NCBI RefSeq assembly: GCF_022601715.1
Contig: NZ_JAKVIM010000006.1
Span: 124,001 to 188,000, forward strand
Length of the DNA: 64,000 nucleotides
Origin: Acinetobacter zhairuonensis
Lineage (GTDB): Bacteria > Pseudomonadota > Gammaproteobacteria > Pseudomonadales > Moraxellaceae
Direction: 5' to 3'
In this document: piece by piece, positions 19,571-27,195 of the stretch
Layout of the letters: each line of letters begins with the position of its first letter
Numbering within the stretch: the first letter of the stretch is position 1
Notes under the pieces: generated by a model
What the model saw: the letters and a program-made list of their open reading frames with translations, nothing else
Database searches by the model: none
Told to the model about the DNA's origin: nothing
Program-made: the position numbers and the translations under genes

Positions 19571-19999
19571 ATGAAGCAGTTATGGATTTTTCCATTAGTT
19601 GTTCTTGCGGGTATGGGACTCTCTGTCGAAGCGGGTTTGCTTGGACCACTGGGTGAAGAAATTGGACATATCTGGGCTACATTAGGAATTTTTGTAATAG
19701 GTTCCATTCTACTAACATTTGGTTTAATTTTCGGCCGTCCGCGACTTACTCTTCTATTTAAACAACCACGCTGGCAACTTGCTGGTGGAATACTCGGTCC
19801 CGTGTATGTGGTTTCCTTAACCATAGCGACACCTCACATTGGTGTCGGTTTAACGATGGTAGGCATTTTATTTGGTCAAATAGCCACCAGTCTTATTATT
19901 GATCATTGGGGCTTATTAGGCAGCAGTAAACGTGCTGTAGATAAATATCGTATTTGTGCACTAATTGCCATTTTAGCTGCATTGTGGCTTATTCAATAA
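19571..19999 (+). CDS. DUF606 (YdcZ-type) small membrane transporter, first of a pair
   Basis: A 142-residue protein with four to five hydrophobic helices and the DUF606 pattern FGRPRLTLLFKQPRWQLAGG. Family members belong to the drug/metabolite transporter superfamily and often occur as tandem half-size genes. The second half-gene starts 11 bp downstream behind a good ribosome binding site, so the two proteins probably form a heterodimer. Substrate is unknown; the divergent LysR gene probably controls the pair. Confidence 0.8.
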   Translation: MKQLWIFPLVVLAGMGLSVEAGLLGPLGEEIGHIWATLGIFVIGSILLTFGLIFGRPRLTLLFKQPRWQLAGGILGPVYVVSLTIATPHIGVGLTMVGILFGQIATSLIIDHWGLLGSSKRAVDKYRICALIAILAALWLIQ

Positions 20000-20010
20000 G
20001 GAGTTTTCCC

Positions 20011-20478
20011 ATGATTTACTTGATGTTATTCATTGTAATGTTTGGTGGCGCGGTATTGTGTGCCCAATCATCAATTAATGGACGCCTTGGCTCAGAAGTG
20101 GGGGTATTGGAAAGTGCTTGGTTAACATTTGTAATGGGTTCCATGGTTAGCTTTTTAATAGGTTTCTTTTGGGAGCCACACTATTCATTAAATTTATTTA
20201 CTGCACCAAGATGGCAATTAACAGGTGCTTTTTTTGGTGTTACTTATATGCTAGTGGTCGTGTTTGCTATGCCTAGACTTGGTGCTGCTGCTACCACTGT
20301 GGCTGTTATTAGCGGGCAGTTACTTATGAGTGTTTTTATTGATAACTTTGGCTGGTTTAATAATTCTGTTATTCCTTTGGATGGATCAAGAATTGCTGCT
20401 CTTATGCTATTAGCGATCGCGCTATTTTTTATCTATAAAAGTAATGTTACAGCTAAAACTCAGCCAGAACTTCATTAG
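20011..20478 (+). CDS. DUF606 (YdcZ-type) small membrane transporter, second of a pair
   Basis: A 155-residue protein with about five membrane helices and FTAPRWQLTGAFFG, matching its upstream neighbour. ATG 20011 is preceded by AAGGAG (19997-20002); longer in-frame starts would overlap the first gene without a ribosome binding site. It very likely pairs with the 19571 product. Note MPRLGAAATTVAVISGQLLMS, the second conserved block of the family, given here as a 21-residue region around positions 88-108. Confidence 0.8.
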   Translation: MIYLMLFIVMFGGAVLCAQSSINGRLGSEVGVLESAWLTFVMGSMVSFLIGFFWEPHYSLNLFTAPRWQLTGAFFGVTYMLVVVFAMPRLGAAATTVAVISGQLLMSVFIDNFGWFNNSVIPLDGSRIAALMLLAIALFFIYKSNVTAKTQPELH

Positions 20479-20538
20479 ATAGAAAATAGAGCTGAATAGC
20501 CAAGTATTTTGTAGCTACTTTTTAGTTAGCTAAATTAG

Positions 20539-20760
20539 TGGGCCCAAATTGATAGGTCAAGATTCCGGATAAGATACCCATGGAAAATACGTCAGCAAAA
20601 TTTTGATCCAGTATTTAAGCATCTTTATGTAAATCGGGTTTTGCGTACATCGCCATTTCCATTACTACCTACTTTGACTAATTATCCAGATTTTGCAGGA
20701 CAGGGAATTCAAGAAGTAGGTACAAGAATACGTCATAAAAAATATAACAGAGAAAGTTGA
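20539..20760 (+). pseudogene. Orphan C-terminal gene fragment, unidentified
   Basis: 74 codons open after a TAG at 20536-20538, with no start codon in a sensible place. The product would be basic and hydrophilic (RYPWKIRQQNFDPVF, then LPTLTNYPDF). It looks like the tail of a lost gene. I do not recognise the family, and it may be chance. Confidence 0.25.
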
Positions 20761-20862
20761 TAAAAATACTCTGTTATATTCAGACAGTGCGATTTTGTAG
20801 CTACTGCTGATTTGAAAAAGAATCAAAAATGTCTGAAATGAATAAATCTTGATGGTGCGGAC

Positions 20863-21684
20863 ATGTTTGTTACAGAGAGTCTGAATAGAATTCCTGAGCT
20901 TGTAGAGCAGGGTGCTTTTTCAGAAAAGTTGCAAAAGCAACTGATACAGAAATTTGTCAATTTAGAAGCCACCCTACTACGTGCAAAAGTATTACGTGAA
21001 CTTTCCAAGGCGAAAGTCGATTATATCGTGCAGTCGGCCATTCAGCAGGAGCAATCAAGCTTAGCTTACTTGTTTTCGCCTTTTATTCTGGGAAATTTAA
21101 ATCAAACCACCATCTATCATAGCCAAGCAAGCCTACCTGTACTGAATGTATTAAACCGATACTATCAGGCCGAGAAAAAACAGCACATCAAAATGGATGA
21201 TGTTCTACAAGCCTTGAATATTTATTTAGACCTGCATGATACCGATTTGGATGATGTGGAATTTTTCTATTACGCTTTGCTGAAGGCCTTATGCAGAGCA
21301 GATGTCGCCCAGATTTATTTAATTACCCATTTAAAGCTTGATACGCAGAAAATTGCGGCAGTTGAACAGTTTTTTAAGATCAAAATTCATGTTATTGCAA
21401 CGGATCCATTAGACAAAATCATGGACAGCGCTGAACTCGACATGCGTCAGTTAATGTTTAAACGCAAAGATCAAAGCTATACCGAATTGTGTGAAAGATT
21501 CTCCAATCTTAATGCGCAGTTGCTCTCTGTGAGTGGTCGTTATCAAAAACCTCAAGCCAAGCAACTGGTGGAAGATATGTTCTATGCAGAGCATATTTAT
21601 GAAAAATTATCGGTCTATGCGGAGTATATGCAGACCTGTATTCAGAATGGTGTGTCAGGGCAGTCGGTAGCTTTATTCGCCTGA
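20863..21684 (+). CDS. Hypothetical helical cytoplasmic protein upstream of sulfite reductase
   Basis: A 273-residue protein, largely alpha-helical by composition, with no signal peptide, membrane helix or recognisable catalytic motif. It ends 64 bp before the sulfite reductase gene on the same strand and may share its transcript. A role linked to sulfur or siroheme metabolism is possible only by position. Product unknown. Confidence 0.6.
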   Translation: MFVTESLNRIPELVEQGAFSEKLQKQLIQKFVNLEATLLRAKVLRELSKAKVDYIVQSAIQQEQSSLAYLFSPFILGNLNQTTIYHSQASLPVLNVLNRYYQAEKKQHIKMDDVLQALNIYLDLHDTDLDDVEFFYYALLKALCRADVAQIYLITHLKLDTQKIAAVEQFFKIKIHVIATDPLDKIMDSAELDMRQLMFKRKDQSYTELCERFSNLNAQLLSVSGRYQKPQAKQLVEDMFYAEHIYEKLSVYAEYMQTCIQNGVSGQSVALFA

Positions 21685-21748
21685 TCCGCTTCACTCATCA
21701 ACTTTAAAATAAACTTTTGAATTTACGTAATAAATAGATAGGTAGCAT

Positions 21749-23401
21749 ATGTTTTTATATAGTGACTTTGATCAAAATTTATTGAATCAGCGTGTTGCAC
21801 AATTTCGAGATCAAACACAGCGTTATTTAAACGGAAAATTGAGCGAAGAAGAATATAGACCGTTGCGCTTACAAAATGGTTTATATATTCAGCGTTATGC
21901 ACCGATGTTACGTTTAGCTGTACCCTACGGGCTTATGAATGCTCGACAACTACGAAAGGTGGCTGAGGTTGCACAGAAATATGATCGTGGTTATGCACAT
22001 ATTTCGACACGCCAAAACATTCAACTCAATTGGCCACAGCTTGAAGATGTGCCTGATATTTTGCAAGAACTGGCTACAGTACAAATGCATTCTATTCAAA
22101 CCAGTGGTAACTGCATTCGAAATACCACCACAGACCAGTATGCCGGTGTAGTTGAAGGGGAATTGACCGATCCGCGTCCAACTTGTGAACTGATTCGCCA
22201 GTGGAGCACCTTTCATCCTGAATTTTCATTCCTGCCACGTAAATTTAAAATCGCAGTTTGTGCACACCCAGAACAGGATCGAGCTGCGACAACATTCCAT
22301 GATGTCGGAGTGTATGTTGTAAAAAATGAAACAGGGGAAATTGGCTATCAAATTAAAGTAGGTGGTGGTTTGGGTCGTACACCATTAGCTGGGCATGTCA
22401 TCAAGCAATTTTTAGCGCGTGAAGACTTAATTGCTTATTTAGATGCCATCATGCGCGTATATAACTTACATGGTCGTCGCGATAATAAATATAAAGCACG
22501 CATCAAAATTCTCGTGAAAGCATTAACTCCTGAGGGTTTTGCTGAAAAAGTTGAAGCTGAATTTGCCTATACTCAGACTCAGCTAAAAGTTCAGAAAAGT
22601 GTGTTAGAGCAAATGGATGCCGTATTTCAGCCATTTACATATGAAAACTTAGAACAGCATGATTTTGAAGCTTTATTCCAGCAGTATCCGAAGTTTAAAC
22701 ACTGGTTCAATATCAATACTCATCCACATAAAGTGGCAGGCTATCGCATAGTTACAATTAGTTTAAAAAGAGCTGGTGTAGCATCAGGAGATATGACTTC
22801 CGATGAAATGCGTTTAATTGCAGATTTAGCTGATCAATATACTTTTGGTGAACTCCGTACCACGCATGAGCAAAATATAGCCTTAACTGATGTGCGACAA
22901 AAAGATTTATTTGAACTGTGGCTAGTCTTGGATCGCGCCAATCTAGCCCGTGCTCATATTGGTTTTTTGACCGACATGATTTGCTGCCCCGGCGGTGATT
23001 TTTGTTCATTGGCGAATGCCAAATCCATTCCAGTATATGAAGCGATTGCTCGTCGTTTTGATGATCTAGACACTATATATAATTTAGGTAAGGTTGATCT
23101 GAACATTTCAGGCTGTATGAATGCATGTGGGCATCACCATGTCGGAAATATTGGTATCTTGGGTGTCGATAAAAAAGGTGCTGAGTATTATCAAATTACT
23201 TTAGGCGGGAATTCTAACCACGATGCATCTATTGGCGATATTTTAGGACCTTCTTTTCCAGCAGAAGATATTCCGGATGTGCTCGAAGAAATTTTGAATA
23301 CCTATCTGGATCTACGTTTGGAGGATGAATCTTTTTTAGAAACCTACAAACGTGTTTCGATTCAGCCATTTAAAGAACGGGCTTATGCGGACATAAGCTA
23401 A
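21749..23401 (+). CDS. cysI: Sulfite (or nitrite) reductase hemoprotein, siroheme/4Fe-4S
   Basis: A 550-residue enzyme with two ferredoxin-like half-domains and a siroheme core. ISTRQNIQLNW and ELRTTHEQNIAL are the paired half-domain motifs. The cluster cysteines are in CCPGGDFC and CMNACGHHH, the second giving the proximal 4Fe-4S/siroheme ligand. It reduces sulfite to sulfide by six electrons for cysteine synthesis. Assimilatory sulfite reductase is more likely than nitrite reductase because no nitrate genes are nearby. The stop shares a base with the next gene's ATG, an unusual coupling to an LrgA-like gene. Confidence 0.85.
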   Translation: MFLYSDFDQNLLNQRVAQFRDQTQRYLNGKLSEEEYRPLRLQNGLYIQRYAPMLRLAVPYGLMNARQLRKVAEVAQKYDRGYAHISTRQNIQLNWPQLEDVPDILQELATVQMHSIQTSGNCIRNTTTDQYAGVVEGELTDPRPTCELIRQWSTFHPEFSFLPRKFKIAVCAHPEQDRAATTFHDVGVYVVKNETGEIGYQIKVGGGLGRTPLAGHVIKQFLAREDLIAYLDAIMRVYNLHGRRDNKYKARIKILVKALTPEGFAEKVEAEFAYTQTQLKVQKSVLEQMDAVFQPFTYENLEQHDFEALFQQYPKFKHWFNINTHPHKVAGYRIVTISLKRAGVASGDMTSDEMRLIADLADQYTFGELRTTHEQNIALTDVRQKDLFELWLVLDRANLARAHIGFLTDMICCPGGDFCSLANAKSIPVYEAIARRFDDLDTIYNLGKVDLNISGCMNACGHHHVGNIGILGVDKKGAEYYQITLGGNSNHDASIGDILGPSFPAEDIPDVLEEILNTYLDLRLEDESFLETYKRVSIQPFKERAYADIS

Positions 23402-23805
23402 TGTTGGATATGCGAAATCAACTCAGTCAACTCAAAAGTTCAAGCTACCAAATCATCATCATTTTGATGGTCTGGGGCTGTGCTTATGGCTTGCAAAAGC
23501 TGCTGAGCTTGCCCGTGGCATCGGGTGTGTTGGGCTTCTTTCTGCTGTTATTTTTGCTTGAAATGAAATGGCTTAAATTAGCCCAAGTTGACTACGGTGC
23601 CGACCTTTTACTGGGTGAGTTGTTGCTGTTTTTTATTCCGCCTGTGGTCGGTGTAATTCAATATCAGAACTTATTGATGATCAGTGGTTGGAAAATACTG
23701 CTGGTGATTTTGATCAGCACAGCTTTGGTGATGATGGCTTCCGTCTATACAGTCAAGTTGCTCCTAAAGCATGAAGATCTAAATCAGGAAGGACAGTATG
23801 AGTGA
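23401..23805 (+). CDS. lrgA: CidA/LrgA-family holin-like membrane protein
   Basis: A 134-residue protein with four membrane helices and the family block LPVASGVLGFFLLL followed by LLLFFIPPVVGV. LrgA/CidA proteins are holin-like and work with LrgB/CidB in control of murein hydrolase export or overflow-metabolite transport. It overlaps cysI by one base at the start and the LrgB gene by eight bases at the end, so all three are probably cotranscribed. Confidence 0.85.
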   Translation: MLDMRNQLSQLKSSSYQIIIILMVWGCAYGLQKLLSLPVASGVLGFFLLLFLLEMKWLKLAQVDYGADLLLGELLLFFIPPVVGVIQYQNLLMISGWKILLVILISTALVMMASVYTVKLLLKHEDLNQEGQYE

Positions 23806-24508
23806 GTTCTGGGGACTTTTTTACTTCGTTTGGACCGTACTGTGTTATTTCATGGCAAAGCGGCTCTTTGTTCGAACAAAAAAAATCTATTTATCTCCGA
23901 TTATTGTCGTCCCAGTTTTGAGCATTGTGCTGATTTTTATGTTACAGCATCAGTTCCAAGACTATTACCACTACACACAGTATTTGGTGGCGATGCTTGG
24001 TCCCATCACTGTGGCTTTTGCTATTCCTGTATTTCGCTATCGCCGCATGATTCAGCAACACTTTAAGGTACTCATGCTAAGTTCTAGCCTCGCCATGTTG
24101 ATGGGTATTTTGAGTAGCTGGTTTTTGGCCAGTCTGATGAATTTCGATGACATTGTGAAAAATAGTCTATTGGCACGTTCTATTTCAATTCCCTTTGCTT
24201 TGGTGCTGACTGAAAAAGTTGGCGGTTCAATCAGCTTAATTCCACTATTTACCGTGATTACAGGCTTGGTCGGCATGTTGTTGGGAGATGTTCTGCTGTT
24301 ATGGATGCGGTTCAAAAACAAGATTGCTTCGGGGGCAGCATTGGGGAATGCCGCACATGCCATGGGGATTGCCCGTGCAAGACAACGAAATGAATTAGAA
24401 GGTGTGATTGCCAGCCTTTCTATGATTATTTCAGGAATCATCATGGTGCTATTTGCTCCCACAGCGATTGCACTGACGAAATACATCCTTGGTGCTATAT
24501 CGTTCTAA
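23798..24508 (+). CDS. lrgB: LrgB/CidB-family membrane protein
   Basis: A 236-residue polytopic protein. The conserved LrgB region includes ARSISIPFALVLTEKVGGS and GAALGNAAHAMGIARA. The gene overlaps the LrgA gene by 8 bp. Family members act with LrgA; related plant and bacterial proteins move glycolate or pyruvate, so an export role is as plausible as lysis control. Confidence 0.87.
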   Translation: MSEFWGLFYFVWTVLCYFMAKRLFVRTKKIYLSPIIVVPVLSIVLIFMLQHQFQDYYHYTQYLVAMLGPITVAFAIPVFRYRRMIQQHFKVLMLSSSLAMLMGILSSWFLASLMNFDDIVKNSLLARSISIPFALVLTEKVGGSISLIPLFTVITGLVGMLLGDVLLLWMRFKNKIASGAALGNAAHAMGIARARQRNELEGVIASLSMIISGIIMVLFAPTAIALTKYILGAISF

Positions 24509-24527
24509 AATCAACAAGGAGTCGCAA

Positions 24528-24629
24528 ATGAATCCTATGTCAGCGGCGTTGGCGGTTGGGCTATGGGTATCTAGAATTTGTGTGGCTTCTACATTTGTAG
24601 TATTTGAAGAAACTTTATCTATTGCTTGA
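24528..24629 (+). pseudogene. 33-codon ORF with good ribosome binding site, probable truncated gene start
   Basis: AAGGAG lies seven bases before ATG 24528, as well placed as in a normal gene. The frame codes a hydrophobic start (MNPMSAALAVGLWVSRI), then stops at a TGA that is itself part of the first operator palindrome of the hip module. This suggests a former gene downstream of lrgB cut by acquisition of the toxin-antitoxin unit. A real leader peptide is the alternative. Confidence 0.35.
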
Positions 24630-24726
24630 GCATATATTTGCTCATTTAATTTGAATCACTGTATAAATGAGCAAATATATTCTCATTTTTTTGGTTTTAT
24701 GGTATTTTTGAGAAAATATTTGCTCA
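24627..24726 (+). promoter_or_regulatory. Three TGAG-N10-CTCA operators at 41-bp spacing
   Basis: Palindromes at 24627-24644, 24668-24685 and 24709-24726 each read TGAG, ten AT-rich bases, CTCA. Start-to-start distances are 41 and 41 bp, about four helical turns, placing all three on one DNA face. The last ends 9 bp before the hipA ATG. They are the likely binding sites of the HipB-like protein for autoregulation by looping or cooperative binding. Confidence 0.7.
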
Positions 24727-24735
24727 TTAATATTT

Positions 24736-26067
24736 ATGAAAAAATTAACGATTCAGGCTCTTCTCGATACAGAATGGCTAGATATAGCAGAACTCAAGAT
24801 ATTAGAGCCACATAAAGGGTCTGCAAGTGCGAGTGAGTTAGCCTACGAATTAGAATATGCCATTTCTTATCTAGATAAGAGAGATGAACATGCATGTAGC
24901 TTAGCACTTCCTGTTCAAATTCTTATTCAACATGAATCGAAAGTCTGGTTTAGTTTTTTAGATGATATTGTTCCGTCTGGTGCTGCTCGACGTTATTTAG
25001 TTCAATATTTAGGTCTGCAAAAACTTTCACCAGCAGAACAAGATTTTACTTTATTGGAAAAAGGCACAATTGCTCCTGTAGGGAATTTAAGAGTTAAGGA
25101 ATCAGTTCCACCAATCAATTCAGAATCAACATTGCACTTACGCAAGTTCACTATTGATGATGTTACGGAACGGAATATTGATTTTCTCGAATACGCACAA
25201 CAAATGGGTGCAATTAGTGGTGGTGCAACTGGTGCAGGTGGTGAGGCTCCAAAACTACTGATTCGCGTGTCAAAGGATCAGCAAGTTTGGATTGATACCT
25301 ATCAAAATTCTTTTGATGAACCAGATCAGCATTATCTAGTTAAATTCCCTCGAAATAACCGTAGTGCAATAGACTGCGACATATTGAGAGCAGAATATCA
25401 TTTTTATCATGCCCTGAATGAACTTGGATTTACAACAATTGAAACTTCTCAGATGAAGCTGATTGAAGGTCAGAAATACCCTTCGTTATGGCTACCAAGA
25501 TTTGACGTAGAGTGGTGTAATCAACAATGGCATAGATTCGGGCTTGAGTCGGTTTACTCTGTATTGAATAAAACAACAGGGAGCCATTTGAATCATTTTG
25601 AAGTCATAGACGCGCTTTGTACCTTATTAAAATCGGTGGACAAAAACTTTGATTCTTCGCAGTTCGTTTGTGAGTGGTTACAAAGGGATCTACTGAATAT
25701 CATTTTTGGTAACTCAGATAATCACGGTCGTAATACGTCATTCCTAAAAAAATCAGGACGAATATTTCTTGCTCCAATTTATGATTTTGCCCCGATGAAA
25801 GCCGATCCAGAAGTTGTGACAAGATCAACAACATGGGGAAGTCCGTATGAGGAAGGAGGGGAATACCGCTGGGAAGGTATTACACAAAATCTTGCACACT
25901 GGTGTGAACCACATATCTCTTTAAGTACATTGAAAACATTGGCGAGCAAACTTATTGGTCTCAAGCAGCAATTAATCAATAAAGGTGTTCCCCAAACGAT
26001 TATAGATATGCCTGGTCTAGGATATGACTTCATTGAAGCCAAACTAAGTCGATGGGAGCTATTATGA
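24736..26067 (+). CDS. hipA: HipA-family serine/threonine kinase toxin
   Basis: A 443-residue protein of standard HipA length. The kinase core shows Asp328 in GNSDNHGRN (catalytic Asp, with Asn333) and Asp350 in APIYDF, equivalent to the metal-binding Asp of E. coli HipA. The flexible loop usually carrying the autophosphorylated Ser reads GATGAGGEAPK, without an obvious serine. HipA toxins phosphorylate a tRNA synthetase or other target, causing growth arrest. The antitoxin-like gene follows with a 4-bp overlap, the reverse of the E. coli hipBA order. Confidence 0.85.
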   Translation: MKKLTIQALLDTEWLDIAELKILEPHKGSASASELAYELEYAISYLDKRDEHACSLALPVQILIQHESKVWFSFLDDIVPSGAARRYLVQYLGLQKLSPAEQDFTLLEKGTIAPVGNLRVKESVPPINSESTLHLRKFTIDDVTERNIDFLEYAQQMGAISGGATGAGGEAPKLLIRVSKDQQVWIDTYQNSFDEPDQHYLVKFPRNNRSAIDCDILRAEYHFYHALNELGFTTIETSQMKLIEGQKYPSLWLPRFDVEWCNQQWHRFGLESVYSVLNKTTGSHLNHFEVIDALCTLLKSVDKNFDSSQFVCEWLQRDLLNIIFGNSDNHGRNTSFLKKSGRIFLAPIYDFAPMKADPEVVTRSTTWGSPYEEGGEYRWEGITQNLAHWCEPHISLSTLKTLASKLIGLKQQLINKGVPQTIIDMPGLGYDFIEAKLSRWELL

Positions 26068-26375
26068 AAAAGGAAAATCAACCACTAGACCGTCAACAAT
26101 TGCTCATTGATTTATATACGCAATATTTATTCGGTAAAATTACCTTGGGGCAACTGCTGTGCCACTTGCGAAAAAATGTATTGGGGCTATCTCAAGAAAA
26201 ATATGCAGCAATGGTCGGAATCAGTCGGCGTACGTTAACAGACATTGAACAGGACAAAGGTCAACTGACTCAGGTCGTGTTAGATAAGGTGTTTAAACCA
26301 CTTGGCTTAAAAGCCGGTCTCGTACCGACACATGAGCATATCGTTCACAAGATTATTCAGCCATCTAGTGATTAA
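26064..26375 (+). CDS. hipB: HipB-like XRE-family antitoxin
   Basis: I take ATG 26064, which overlaps the hipA stop as ATGA and has GGGAG six bases upstream, giving 103 residues. The helix-turn-helix is LSQEKYAAMVGISRRTLTDI, followed by a dimerisation tail. It should neutralise HipA and bind the palindromes at 24627-24726. Translational coupling downstream of the toxin is noteworthy because antitoxins are usually made first. Confidence 0.85.
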   Translation: MKKENQPLDRQQLLIDLYTQYLFGKITLGQLLCHLRKNVLGLSQEKYAAMVGISRRTLTDIEQDKGQLTQVVLDKVFKPLGLKAGLVPTHEHIVHKIIQPSSD

Positions 26376-26497
26376 AAACTTGAAATTGAAGCTATTTTGA
26401 TCATCTTATAAATACACGAACTTTGAAAACCGTCCGCTAGCAAAATCTCGAGAATGAGTATTCTAAAAGCAAACATTAATTTGTGGATTACAAGTGA

Positions 26498-26525
26498 ATT
26501 TCGTATAAGGTATATCGAATTTTAC
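26498..26525 (+). other. XerC half-site within a near-palindrome (dif-like)
   Basis: ATTTCGTATAA is a perfect match to the XerC half of Acinetobacter plasmid dif sites. After GGTATA the right arm TCGAATTTTAC does not fit XerD but mirrors the left arm. It may be a decayed or chimeric recombination site. Confidence 0.3.
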
Positions 26526-26775
26526 TTAGATTTTCCTGAAGTCTAGCTCATGAATTATTATTTAAATAGATTGGGATTTTCAAAAAGTTATATATTGATA
26601 TATAGGTAAATTTAAACAACAAAAGATCATGAACCTTATGCGTCTGACAGTTCGTTTAGCAGATGAACGAACTATTTTTAGGAGCAAGGTGGTTGATCTG
26701 TTTTTTTTACAAAATAGGTTAAAGAATGATCATATTTTAACTTTTTCTAGAGAACTCAATGCTTCCACTCGGAAA

Positions 26776-26810
26776 TTATCCACAATTTCTGCGGATAAAC
26801 CTTGGGATAA
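26776..26810. other. Cluster of DnaA-box-like sequences
   Basis: TTATCCACA (consensus DnaA box) at 26776, then reverse-orientation TGCGGATAA (26790) and TTGGGATAA (26802), one and two mismatches. All lie within 35 bp of non-coding DNA. Confidence 0.4.
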
Positions 26811-26970
26811 GTTTTGAGCAATGTTGTAAGCTCAGGCTGACATAAATTAGAGAACATTGCGTCTATGTCATCCCTGATATATTTCTTATGATCAGATCAT
26901 AGAGAACAGGAAGTTCCAACACATAAAACAATAATCATAAGTGGCACCACCAGGATGTGAGGTACGACAG

Positions 26971-27060
26971 GAGTTATACCTAAATAGCGCATACGAAAAA
27001 GCCCAACTGGATGTTGGGCTTTTTTATTGCATGGATGATTCGGAATAATCCATATTATGT
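26971..27060 (+). repeat. 90-bp terminator-bearing repeat, copy 1
   Basis: Begins GAGTTATACCTAAATAGCGC and contains the hairpin AAAAAGCCCAAC / GTTGGGCTTTTTT (26996-27025). Nearly identical to 37777-37866 over its first 50 bp. The hairpin terminates transcription from either side. Confidence 0.75.
26996..27025. terminator. Rho-independent terminator inside repeat copy 1
   Basis: Twelve-base stem with a five-base loop and T-run. Serves plus-strand transcripts of the left side; A-run also allows reverse use by the acyltransferase gene. Confidence 0.8.
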
Positions 27061-27195
27061 ATGCTAATTTTATTAAAACTAAAATATGGTTTTAATGACA
27101 GCAGATATTTTTTAGCTCTAGATATGATGGTATTTCTATCTTCAAATGATGCTTATATCAAAACATGAAACAACCAGCCTCAATGGAATTTGATA

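Larger units (their letters stand above)
26376..27195. other. 820-bp intergenic region with origin-like motifs
   Basis: No credible gene. It contains a XerC-like arm within a near-palindrome (26498-26525), three DnaA-box-like 9-mers (26776-26810), several GATC sites and copy 1 of a terminator-bearing repeat (26971-27060). Confidence 0.5.

Noticed and set aside
24627..24726. CRISPR-like short repeats
   Set aside because: Only three units, palindromic, in a promoter, and no cas genes; operator function explains them.
26629..26817. 62-codon frame between hipB and the acyltransferase
   Set aside because: Overlaps the DnaA-box-like cluster, has no ribosome binding site and no recognisable domain.
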